Source: Hepsetus odoe
Lineage: Eukaryota > Chordata > Actinopteri > Characiformes > Hepsetidae
DNA: 64,000 nt
Reading direction: 5' to 3'
NCBI GenBank assembly: GCA_017165825.1
Contig: CM029369.1
Location: 13,480,308 to 13,544,307, forward strand
Positions within the stretch are counted from its first letter, which is position 1. Each line of letters starts with the position of its first letter. The translations under genes were made by a program, and so were the position numbers. The notes under the pieces were generated by a model. The model saw only the letters and a list, made by a program, of their open reading frames with translations. It made no database searches and was not told where the DNA came from. Below, piece by piece: positions 56,018 to 64,000 of the stretch.

Positions 56018-59000
56018 TATAATAAATGTAAACTGCACTGGTGTAGGGAAAGTCACACTGAATTAAACTGAATCAGTTGTCAGGCACTCAGTTGTATAAA
56101 TGGAGGACTTGATTTGTGTGAAACTACAACGAGGAACTGAGAACCTGAAATACCTGCACTTTTTTGCACAAGTACAAAGCAGTTACAGTAGAGCAGTCAA
56201 CTTCCTGACGAATTGTGTGTGTGTTTTTGTTTCAGGTTTGGTGTGTAGCTGTTAATGTAATGAGTAAGAAATTCCGCAGAATTCCTCATATGTTTACAGT
56301 AAATCTGTTTGTGGCACAGGTGAGCCAATGGAAAATATTAAAAATGATTACATGAAATATCCTATTTGTAAATAGTTATGGGACTCCACTATGGCCATAA
56401 AATTATACCAGCATTTTTTTCTTTCACTGTTCTTACACTCTGCTTTTTTCTCTTGCCTACCTGTGTAGTTGGGGGTATGTGTAGGAATGATTGCTTGGAA
56501 TTTTGTTGTGGTTAAAGATAACTTCATAGGTCAAGTGCTGACCTTTTCTCTGCTGTATGGCTCACTCTACAGTACCTATATATGGCCAGGTAAGACACAC
56601 AAAGGCTGCATATACATACTTCCTTACACTCAGGCACGCTCCTTTCTTCCTTACTCCTTCCTTACTCCTACTTCGCTCATTGTGTCTTAAATAATATTTC
56701 TATGAAATTTAAAGTAAACTTTACTCCTGATATGCTCTTCTGCCTAAATGACTAAATGACTACATTTTTTTATTTTTATTTTTTTAAAGGTTTGATAGCT
56801 GTTTCCTTGTTTCTGCTGAAGAGGGATGCAGAGCTAAAAGTGCAGCCTGGTTTTATAATGATTGTTGGCTGGGGGTGAGCGCTGACATCTTTGTCCTGCA
56901 AATTTCAGCTACCATGCATCGCAGTAGTCCCTCATTTTTCAAAGACAAAAATCTGCGATACATGGACGCCACAGCAAAAAATGCTCTTTGTTATAGTTTG
57001 TTATAAATGATCCTCCTGCACTCTTTAAAAACATTCTCGACATGAAAATCAAGAAAACATTTTGAAGCATATAAATAGTGTTGTGAGGTGAATTTTGTGT
57101 AGAATTCATAGAAATATGACAAGTATACTTTACAGTATTCTAGCCTGGCCTACACTTTTTCTTAGTGTATACTGTACTGTAATTAACAATCACCTGCTGC
57201 AGACTGTATTTCAGAACCACTACAGTTGGCATAAAACAGCAATTGATACTGTGTCGACAAAAACCATTGAATCAATAAACAGCTGTTTGACACATTCCTT
57301 TTTTTACTTCATTTTTACATTTAAGAATTAATAAATTCTATTTTTATTAATAATTGACCTTATTTCAACATAAAAATCCATAACAACTATTCACTGTAGG
57401 CTTTGCCAGTGCCGCGATATATCGGGGAAATCAGCAAGAACTTTTTATGTTCCTTATGAAAATCTGCGAATACCTGGGGACCCGAAATGTGAACCTCAAT
57501 ATAGCGGGGGATTACTGTACTGCATTTTTATATGACTACTTGTTAAAAATATTCTGTTTTAAAGTAATTAAAATACTGTAGAGTAATGTTTGTACTGTCT
57601 CTCTGGATCTTTCCTATTCAGGGTACCAGTGATGGCAATAAGTATCCTCCTCATTGTGGGAAAGAAAATGCCAGATACCATTGATTCTGCTTTCTTTTTT
57701 GGCACATCACAGGTAGAGAAACACTAAAATGCATACTTTGTTCTAGGTAATGTTGAGCTACATAGTTAAGGTTTTGCAACAGCATCTCCTGCCCAGGCCC
57801 TGAAGCAGCAAAGCATCACTTTATCACTCTGACTTGCTGATCTATTTGATCCCTGATGCAATGGTTTATTTATTAGCAGTCAAGTAAAAATCAGTTGACA
57901 CATGGCTTTTACACAAGGCTAGTTGGTGTTGGGTGACTGTTTTTTTCTAAAGATATCTGCTTTATAGTTTCATGGTCTTTTGATCAAAAATATGAAAAAA
58001 TGTGACACACATGCAAAGACAGAAGAAATTAGGGTTTTACTATTTCTAAATGCAAAAGACCTTTGACACAAAACATTGTATGTGCATTCAGGAGTAAGGA
58101 ACAGAAGTTATGTGAAAGTGACCATTTGTCATTGTGAAGCACTGCACACAGTGAAACACGAAATACAACTTCTGTTTTTCACCCATATACACACTGTGCA
58201 GGAGGGGGCAGATATTTAAAGTGCCCCAGGAGCAGTGATGGTGACAGTACCTTGCTCAAGGGTACTTCAGGCCAACCTACTGGTCTGGGATTCAAACTCA
58301 TGATCAATTAGGCCAACTACCTAATCACTAGGCCACCTTTGTCCCAAAAGTACAATAGCTGGGACTTTTTTAAGCTTACTGAAAATCAGCTAATATAGCC
58401 ATGATTTAAAACATACTGTATATAAATCTATATATAATTTTAATTTGTGTTTGAAGCCAAATGTGTTGTAAACAGGAAGTACTGAATGGAACTTGGTTTA
58501 AGAAAACAACCTTAATATCTGTTCCTCTTTCAATTCCTGTCTGCATATAGATAGTCTGCACGTCTTTAGTGCTCTGTGTAGGAATAATTACAGCAGGCCT
58601 CTTCCTCATGCTGCTCAGCAGAGGCACCCAGGACTATCACACCCTTGAGCAGGAAACACTAAATGGCACTGCAGAGGGCCAGAGTGTAGACATCAACATA
58701 CAGCCCCAGTGCACTACTGAGCAGCGTTCTATAGAGGATGACATCAGGCAAGGTATTACATCAGTTTCTAATCTAAATGGTATTTTCTTATGTTCTTAAG
58801 TAACCTTAAATAGCATCATACAACTGTGCAGAATAGTTTTTAGCGATTGCAGTGCCTTTATTTTTCCACCATATCCACCAGGGTGCCAGGGTTGCGAGTG
58901 TAATTGTGCCTCTACTCAATCCATGCCAAATGTGGTCCTCAACGACAGCGTCAGCTACACCTCAGTTTCACAGTCAGGTACGCTGTCACTCTTGTGTCTT

Positions 59001-61382
59001 GTGACCCTTTTTGCACCCTTTATTCTCACCTGTAATTTATTTATAATTTACCATTAGATATGCTGCATGTCAGTACTTTATTTAATTAGATGTACTTTCT
59101 GTTATTCTTAACATTCTCATAGTTGACATTTCAAATACAGCACACAAAATGTGTCTGTGTTTAGTCAGTGTTATGCTGCTAAGGCCTAAATCCAAAGTGT
59201 CAAAACATACATATATAATTAAGAGAGGAACTAAGCTATCAGCATGCTGTAACGGTGGCGGGGTGCAGGAAGGACGCCAACGCTGAGCCAGGAGTTCGGA
59301 TCATAACTTGATTAACTATATTAACAAAACAAGATCAAAGGACTGCAGTTCAAACTAAAACCAAGGAACTGCAGCCTAAATCAAGTTACCCAGATTACCA
59401 AATACCAAAACCACCATTCCACGTAGGCTTAGCCTAACGAATGAGCCACACTCTGTTCTGACTCATCGGGGCTTAAATAGTCAGCCCCAATGAAGCACAC
59501 CTGTGCCTTCATGAGCTCAGGTGTGCTCAGTCAGAACAGAGCACCCTCTACCGTGCCCAAAACACACCTCACCCGTGACACATGCCTACTGGTGCAGAAA
59601 TCTTTCCCCACTTTGGATTAAGGACTTATAATGATGACTGTTGTCCAGCAATTAGTTAAGCTATTTTGATGCTTAAGGATTAATGGAGAATTGTATATTT
59701 TGTAATACTAATAGGCAAAATTGGAACATTTCTTATGAGGGAAATGTATAAATGTGATTCTTATAGGTCAGTGTGAAAGCTGTTGTGACTCCTCTCATTG
59801 TTTGCTGGTGGAAGAGGAGCAGAAATTACAGAATGTAGACAGACAGATGGCCAGACATGTTTTGCTTTGCCTGTTATTAACCGTCAGTCTCCTTGCTGTA
59901 AGTACCAGTAACTCATTTAATGTTTACTGATGTTCCAAATTTATAACAACCTCAGAAACAAACTTGTATTCATTCAGTGTCATAACCTGGATAATTCCTC
60001 TCTACCACCCACATTTAGCCACAAATGTTACTGTGACATATTGCATATATTGCATTTCAGTGTGCAGCTTAGAGTTTACTTGAAAAGGGGAATAAATGTA
60101 ACCAATACACACAGATGACAAAAAAGTAAAAAAAACAAAATAAATAAAATAATGAAATGAGGGATAAAATAGTCTTTTTTATTCATGGAATTTTTGTTGC
60201 AAAATCCCATCCAGATGGGACACTAACCAACCCTTAGCATATATATTTCCATTACTTTTCTTTGCCGTCACTGCAGTTCTCATTGACCTGCCATTGCACT
60301 TTGGGTGGAACTACACTCTTATCTTGAGAACGTGGCACTCATTCATGGTCCCTTGTCTCATTTGTGTGTGTTTTTTCTTTTCTTTTTTTTTTTTTTCTTT
60401 CTTTCTTTTTTTTTTTAGAATCTATCCAGTTGCCTCTGGTGGCTCCTCAGTACCATTCCAGGCAGCCTATACCTAGAGCTACAGTTCTTCTGTGCTATTG
60501 TGAACTTTGGGCAGGTAGGGAGGATAGATAACCCAGACTTATGTCCACCGTTTAGTTGTGCATTGATTTAATGCTGTATCTGTTGCTGTCTCACCACAGG
60601 GTTTCATATCATTTGGAATTTTTGGCTTGGACAAACATTTAATTATTATACCTTTTAAAAAGAGGCAAGTTAAATTACATTGTTATGGACTCATGAAGAA
60701 AGACATTTTGGAGTTTGTTCTAATGAGTAATTTGAGGTGTGTTCCATAAATGTAGGTTAGCCAATCTGTGGCAGGCTCATGCACGGAAGGCAGCTGGCCA
60801 GTCAGAGGTGTCAGAGGAGATAAGACTGACTTGCAATCAGTTTCTTAAGTACCATAAAGACCATTGTGTCCAAGCCATTGTACATAAGAAGAGGTAAGTG
60901 TGATCTATTGTCTGTCTTCTGGTTTAGCTTCCATAGGTATTTATATATGTATTACGTTTTATGATAGTTTGACTGATCTTTTCTGTCTTCATCCTTCCCC
61001 TTTAACTAATTCTCACTTTCATGCTAAATTTTACATTATAATTTTTCCATAGTGTCGGAGTCTTTGTGTCTTCCTGTTCTATCTACTAGGCTTATTTGCC
61101 TCTGTTCCACTTCTCACTTCAGAATCTTCTCAGATGCTCTGATTGCTCTCTAAGTGGCTGATCCTGGTTTTTGTGTACAGGTGTAGTGACCGGAGTGTAG
61201 CAGAGACCTTTCTGGGCACGGACATGGTTTTGTGGCTGCAGACTGTTGGATTGGCCAGAGACCAGGGGGAAGCTTTATTGTATGGTTCACGCCTGCTGGA
61301 GGGTGGTATCATCCACCATATCACCAATGACTATGGTTTCCTGGATGACACCCTGCACTATCGTTTCACAGAAAATGTCTAA
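51512..61382 (+). CDS. gpr155: GPR155/LYCHOS lysosomal cholesterol-sensing protein, 820 aa, spliced
   Basis: Integral lysosomal membrane protein that senses cholesterol and relays it to mTORC1 through the GATOR1 arm. Join: 51512-51938, 52322-52721, 53930-54098, 55314-55469, 56236-56319, 56469-56589, 56790-56874, 57622-57712, 58551-58752, 58882-58977, 59767-59897, 60419-60514, 60600-60664, 60756-60893, 61181-61382; 2463 nt. An in-frame TAA at 51467 precedes ATG 51512. The PIN-like transporter half holds LFPALLECFGIILCGYAAGR, RFALPALLF and FATQSNDFALGYPI; then a GPCR-like membrane half, a Cys-rich loop (CQGCECNC, CESCCDSSHC) and a C-terminal DEP domain (about 730-815, ITNDYGFLDDTLHYRF). It stops soon after DEP, lacking the tail found in human GPR155 (870 aa). 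Confidence 0.96.
51939..53929 (+). other. GPR155 introns around 52322-52721
   Basis: Two introns (51939-52321 and 52722-53929), AT-rich; nothing recognised. Confidence 0.8.
52322..52721 (+). CDS. gpr155: GPR155 coding exon 2
   Basis: Codes DALYRNTHPEYRQYIYLVAP, LNPIGFALCEVQKR, NPIVFMVLVGIA and LFYLGLTMVGQLKKL. Acceptor tctcag, donor gtgagt. Confidence 0.95.
53930..54098 (+). CDS. gpr155: GPR155 coding exon 3
   Basis: Codes LVMPLMCRGMVEVLD then SLSNYAFLYGVFPTAPSVAI and HYNMELQV. Ending at 54098 (donor gtgagt) keeps the human length. Confidence 0.94.
54432..54611. repeat. Perfect 70-bp inverted repeat with 40-bp spacer
   Basis: Arms 54432-54501 and 54542-54611 are exact reverse complements with no mismatch; the spacer is AT-rich (tatattaagaatatatt...). 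No target-site duplication was found at the arm ends. A transcript across it would form a 70-bp stem. Confidence 0.95.
54734..55118. mobile_element. MITE-like element with TA target sites
   Basis: Ends cagtggaacctctgg (left) and its reverse complement at the right (ccagaggttccactg) are perfect inverted repeats flanked by TA on both sides. The interior has no transposase. Fits a pogo/mariner superfamily non-autonomous element. Confidence 0.85.
55314..55469 (+). CDS. gpr155: GPR155 coding exon 4
   Basis: Codes VTSGMVISTFLSAPIMYVSA, WLLTIPWMDPKPLA and the membrane stretch ISIVSLFAL. Donor gtaagc. Confidence 0.95.
55470..56235 (+). other. GPR155 intron
   Basis: Contains a T tract (about 55550-55568) and a GT microsatellite (about 55979-56014). 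Confidence 0.85.
56236..56319 (+). CDS. gpr155: GPR155 coding exon 5
   Basis: 28 codons: VWCVAVNVMSKKFRRIPHMF TVNLFVAQ split by the intron that follows. Acceptor tttcag, donor gtgagc. Confidence 0.92.
56469..56589 (+). CDS. gpr155: GPR155 coding exon 6
   Basis: Codes LGVCVGMIAWNFVVVKDNFI then GQVLTFSLLYGSLYSTYIWP. Donor gtaaga. Confidence 0.94.
56790..56874 (+). CDS. gpr155: GPR155 coding exon 7
   Basis: Codes LIAVSLFLLKRDAELKVQPG then FIMIVGW. Acceptor ttaaag, donor gtgagc. Confidence 0.93.
56921..57523. mobile_element. Probable pogo/Tigger-like MITE
   Basis: Left end gcagtagtccctcatttttc, with tctgcgatacatggacgcc shortly after, pairs loosely with the right end (reverse complement gcagtacagtaatccccc, then ttcgcagatttt). 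This is the style of pogo/Tigger-type element ends. No transposase. It fills most of the intron between 56874 and 57622. Confidence 0.6.
57622..57712 (+). CDS. gpr155: GPR155 coding exon 8
   Basis: Codes VPVMAISILLIVGKKMPDTI then DSAFFFGTSQ, matching human ...DSAFFYGKEQ. Donor gtagag. Confidence 0.93.
57713..58550 (+). other. GPR155 intron with SINE
   Basis: Contains the reverse SINE at 58113-58345; otherwise nothing recognised. Confidence 0.8.
58113..58345 (-). mobile_element. tRNA-derived SINE, reverse orientation
   Basis: Reverse complement starts aaaggtggcctagtgattag and contains the body motifs seen at 51.0 kb (ctgctcctggggcactttaa). Tail near 58113-58160. Confidence 0.82.
58551..58752 (+). 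CDS. gpr155: GPR155 coding exon 9
   Basis: Codes the membrane segment IVCTSLVLCVGIITAGLFLM and then a polar loop to DDIRQ. Acceptor atatag, donor gtatta. Confidence 0.9.
58882..58977 (+). CDS. gpr155: GPR155 coding exon 10, Cys-rich loop
   Basis: Codes CQGCECNCASTQSMPN and VLNDSVSYTSVSQS. Weakly conserved cytosolic/luminal loop, but the Cys cluster has a human counterpart. Donor gtacgc. Confidence 0.85.
58978..59766 (+). other. GPR155 intron with solo LTR-like insert
   Basis: Holds the element at 59248-59580; the rest is AT-rich without recognisable features. Confidence 0.8.
59248..59580. mobile_element. Solo LTR or similar element with 5-bp target duplication
   Basis: A 333-bp unit starting tgtaacgg and ending ccgtgaca, so TG...CA termini, with the exact 5-bp duplication CATGC at 59243-59247 and 59581-59585. 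This fits a solo LTR of a retrotransposon. A non-autonomous DNA transposon is possible, since the outer 8 bases are imperfect inverted repeats. No coding sequence. Confidence 0.7.
59767..59897 (+). CDS. gpr155: GPR155 coding exon 11
   Basis: Codes QCESCCDSSHCLLVEEEQKL and DRQMARHVLLCLLLTVSLLA, the start of the last membrane block. Acceptor ttatag, donor gtaagt. Confidence 0.94.
59898..60418 (+). other. GPR155 intron
   Basis: A-rich near 60120-60160; ends in a T/C tract of roughly 45 bases before the acceptor. Confidence 0.8.
60419..60514 (+). CDS. gpr155: GPR155 coding exon 12
   Basis: Codes NLSSCLWWLLSTIPGSLYLE then LQFFCAIVNFGQ. Acceptor ttttag after a long T/C tract; donor gtaggg. Confidence 0.95.
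60600..60664 (+). CDS. gpr155: GPR155 coding exon 13, followed by a GC donor
   Basis: Codes GFISFGIFGLDKHLIIIPFK and K. Ends at aagag|gcaagt, a GC-AG type intron; only this junction gives phase 2 and the conserved Arg. Confidence 0.93.
60756..60893 (+). CDS. gpr155: GPR155 coding exon 14, start of DEP domain
   Basis: Codes LANLWQAHARKAAGQSEVSE then EIRLTCNQFLKYHKDHC and VHKK. Acceptor tgtag, donor gtaagt. Confidence 0.94.
61181..61382 (+). CDS. gpr155: GPR155 last coding exon, DEP domain
   Basis: Codes CSDRSVAETFLGTDMVLWLQ, DQGEALLYGSRLLEGGIIHH and ITNDYGFLDDTLHYRFTENV, then TAA. Acceptor gtacag. Confidence 0.96.
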
Positions 61383-62037
61383 TCACTGATGCTACATGAA
61401 CATCAAGCCTGCAAAAGGCTAATGCTGGTTTAGCCTAAGTTTCATGGCAGTTAGCAGAGCACCTGATTTAACCCCTAGTCTGCTATTATGACTAACGAGT
61501 AGGTTACACTGGATTCCGACTGATCCTTTGGCAATAAGAGTTTCTAACCTCTGAGGTAATAGATTAAAAAGGGATGGTGACATCAAACCTATGCTGCTTA
61601 TAGGGCTAAATTTTACTCAGCATGCTCAGTACTGTGCTCTAAATATTTCACATATAAATAATACAAGCTAAAAGAGCAATAGCTATAAGACAAAAAGATA
61701 TAAAGATTATGAATACTAAAATGCTAGCCATATAACAATTATGACAGCAGAAATATTGCAACATAACATAATACTGCAGGAATGCATTCAAGCATGTCGT
61801 GGATAATTTTTATGCAGAATAGTGCAACATTAAGCATTTCTGACTCTTAAACTTAATGTTGGGTTTAACACATCTTAAAAACATCCCTTTGGGATTAACT
61901 CCTCTGAAATACAGACGCAGAACTTTTGTATCAAAGGTTTTTTTGTCTCTTTGTTACAGTTATGAATTAACATGTCTTCAATTTCTAAGCTGATACTGAT
62001 CAGCTAATACTGTGAAATATATAATTATATCACATAT
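61383..62037 (+). other. GPR155 3'UTR and flank
   Basis: No canonical AATAAA was found soon after the stop; ATTAAA at 61563-61568 is a possible poly(A) signal. Nothing else recognised. Confidence 0.5.
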
Positions 62038-62900
62038 TGCCTGGGCAAAAAAAGTCAAATATTTTAGTAAAGATCTTAGTCATTTTAGCATTACACACGT
62101 ACTGTGGTAATGTTTCTATAAATGTATGCATTTTCACATTAACTTCCATTCAGAGTTGCATTTGTTTTTCGCCAAAATATTGTATTGATGATGAGAGAGT
62201 TGGATTGATGTGTAAACTCTTGTCATATCCAAGGATTCTCGGTGAGTTTAAGTTCTGGACTCTGCGGTGGCCAGGCCAAGTTTGAGAATTATGTCTCATG
62301 CACAGGAACTAGGCATGATGGATGCATCACTTTATCCTCCTCTCTTTTTGTTTTTATTCAGCGACACCCGTCCATACTGTGGAACATAGTAAATCTGAAC
62401 TCCTCAGACCACATGACCTTTTCCCTTTGTTCCAAGTCCAGTTTTTATCATCCTTTGCAAACTGAAGCCTTTTTTCTGACAGTCCTGATAATTGGTTTCC
62501 TTAAAGCTATACAGACCTTTTTACTTCTATTAAACATAGTTGTGAGTTCTACTGTTGAGTTTTTATGATTTGATTCCATCCAACTGTTTACATGATCTCC
62601 GGTCAATAATTAGTCAAGATTTTTTTTCCTGAAAATGATGATTCACCCCTTTCCTTCCAGGCTTTAGTAATGTTTTTAATATCAATTTTAGTACTTAGTA
62701 TTTTAGCAGTCTCATCATGTGTTATCTTTGCGTGATGCAGACCAAAAATGTAACCTTCTGAATCACCATAACATCCTTTCCATGACCACATGATATCTAA
62801 AACAAAAAAAAGCTGAACATTACTGCAGTTCATATCCAATGTAAAGGCCCAAACTATTTGCTTTGTCGAATCCAGGTGGTGACTATTTTTGGCCAGGCAT
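62038..62900 (-). mobile_element. Decayed, internally shortened Tc1/mariner-like element
   Basis: Left end ttgcctgggcaaaaaaagtc and the reverse complement of the right end (atgcctggccaaaaatagtc) are inverted repeats. On the reverse strand a transposase remnant reads KVMWSEEFRFTMFHS, like the WSDE catalytic block of Tc1 transposases; other frames are broken. At about 860 bp it is shorter than an intact 1.3-1.6 kb element. Confidence 0.8.
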
Positions 62901-62908
62901 ATATATTG

Positions 62909-62909
62909 T

Positions 62910-62934
<25 letters not shown>
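62909..62934 (+). repeat. GT microsatellite
   Basis: About 13 GT units right after the mariner-like element. Confidence 0.9.
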
Positions 62935-62941
<7 letters not shown>

Positions 62942-64000
62942 ACATCTGTCTGACTTTGATGACTGGGGTCAGAGAGCATCTCTGAAATGACAGGTCTTGA
63001 GGAATGTTCCTTGCATTGCATCCTATGGAGTCATCAGTATCTACTAAAAGAGGTTATGGGGCAAACTGAAAATTTGGAGAAGGTCAAAGCCCCTTAAGGC
63101 TCATTCATCCGTGAGGAGAGTGCAGGCTAGCCTGTCTTGTCAACCCCACAAAACCTGTTTTGGAGATGCTCTTGACTAGTTATCTGTTTCTATCTGGCCT
63201 TTGTCTGTCCTTTTGTCTTTTTCCCCTCAAACAAAAACTTCTTGTTCAGTTGCTGCCTAGTATATGCCAACCTTTAACAGATGCAATTGTAAAGAGCTAA
63301 CTAAAGTTATTCACATTACCTTGGGTTTTAATGTAGTGGCTGATATATAATATTTACACACACACAAGAGGCCAGCAAAATAAATATGGCTGATTTTTGC
63401 TTAGTTTACTTTTACTACATACTCCATGCTTACTGCTTTTAGATTTTAATCATGTTGTGATACATTCACTTTAGGAGGAAAAAACTATTCCTAAAATGTC
63501 TCCAATACCACAGCCATCCATAGGTTTTAAATTTAATCATTTGGATTCACCACATCAATCCTTAATCTCATTTTTAGTCTAGGGGCTCAGTCAGCCCAGT
63601 CAATCAGATTCTCAAGCAACCAAATAGTCTAACCAAACACCGTGTGTCTCTAGCATATGTTAAAATACTTTCTGTAAAAGACATATTTGCAAAGAGAACC
63701 TTATTTTTTTTCCTTTATTTATCCGATTTTTACATTTGCAACATTTACATTTGCCATAACTCCAATCTGTTCAACAAACAAACCACTTCAAGAACACATC
63801 CAAAATAGTGATTATCTGTTATGCAATATGAATTATTTATGAATTCATTTGAACTACTTAAGGGTGTTACAGTGCCTCAGCCTGGTTCAGGCTTTGCTGT
63901 AAACACTGAACTCTTCTTCAACTGTATCTGAAAATAGATGTACCAGTAGTGTTGGGTCCTCCACACCTGAGGTCAGGTACTGCTCCATTTCTGCCACTTT
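62935..64000. other. 3' flank, no gene seen
   Basis: AT-rich. No open frame resembling a known protein on either strand. In human the next gene (SCRN3) lies on the opposite strand, and its fish counterpart, if kept, is to the right of this window. Confidence 0.6.

Noticed and set aside
62603..62839. 78-aa reverse-strand frame as a host gene
   Set aside because: It lies within the mariner-like element bounded by inverted repeats.

Overview
The window is vertebrate nuclear DNA, almost certainly from a teleost fish. It holds four intron-rich genes, all on the + strand, whose predicted proteins align along their length with vertebrate families. The non-genic DNA carries fish-type repeats: tRNA-derived SINEs whose tails resemble the ends of LINEs, Tc1/mariner-like terminal repeats, RT-bearing LINE copies and long CA/GT and CT microsatellites. 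The gene order CHN1 - CHRNA1 - WIPF1 - GPR155, all in one orientation, is the order I know from human chromosome 2q31, so this is an old conserved block. The species cannot be fixed from the sequence alone.

Layout. (1) 1-27.7 kb: CHN1 (chimaerin, a Rac GTPase-activating protein). The window starts inside an intron of the long alpha2 form. The SH2 exons lie at 3.6-6.0 kb. After a 12.5 kb intron come the alpha1-specific start (18278) and the shared C1 and RhoGAP exons, to a stop at 26600. (2) 27.7-31.9 kb: intergenic, with a LINE tail and possible conserved non-coding DNA. (3) 31953-39767: CHRNA1, muscle nicotinic acetylcholine receptor alpha subunit, 9 coding exons, 456 aa. (4) About 40.8-49.4 kb: WIPF1 (WASP-interacting protein), 7 coding exons, 520 aa, with a candidate myeloid-type promoter near 40.9 kb and a reverse-strand LINE in between. 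(5) About 50.3-61.4 kb: GPR155/LYCHOS (lysosomal cholesterol-sensing PIN-like transporter/GPCR fusion with a DEP domain), 15 coding exons, 820 aa. (6) 61.4-64 kb: 3' flank with a decayed, internally shortened Tc1/mariner-like element; no further gene was found.

The four genes do not form a pathway. They are neighbours by ancestry. CHN1 acts in axon guidance and Rac inactivation, CHRNA1 at the neuromuscular junction, WIPF1 in actin assembly with WASP, and GPR155 in lysosomal nutrient signalling. Exon coordinates were placed by hand from reading frame, splice-site dinucleotides and remembered protein family sequence. In all four genes the phases join without a break.

The most noteworthy observations are: a chimaerin splice acceptor that also serves as coding sequence; a possible extra in-frame CHN1 exon; a tandem 38-residue proline module in WIPF1; a perfect 70-bp inverted repeat in a GPR155 intron; a GC-AG intron in GPR155; a CT microsatellite used as the polypyrimidine tract of a CHRNA1 exon; and several mobile elements with recognisable ends. 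I saw no clear sign of a wholly new biological system.
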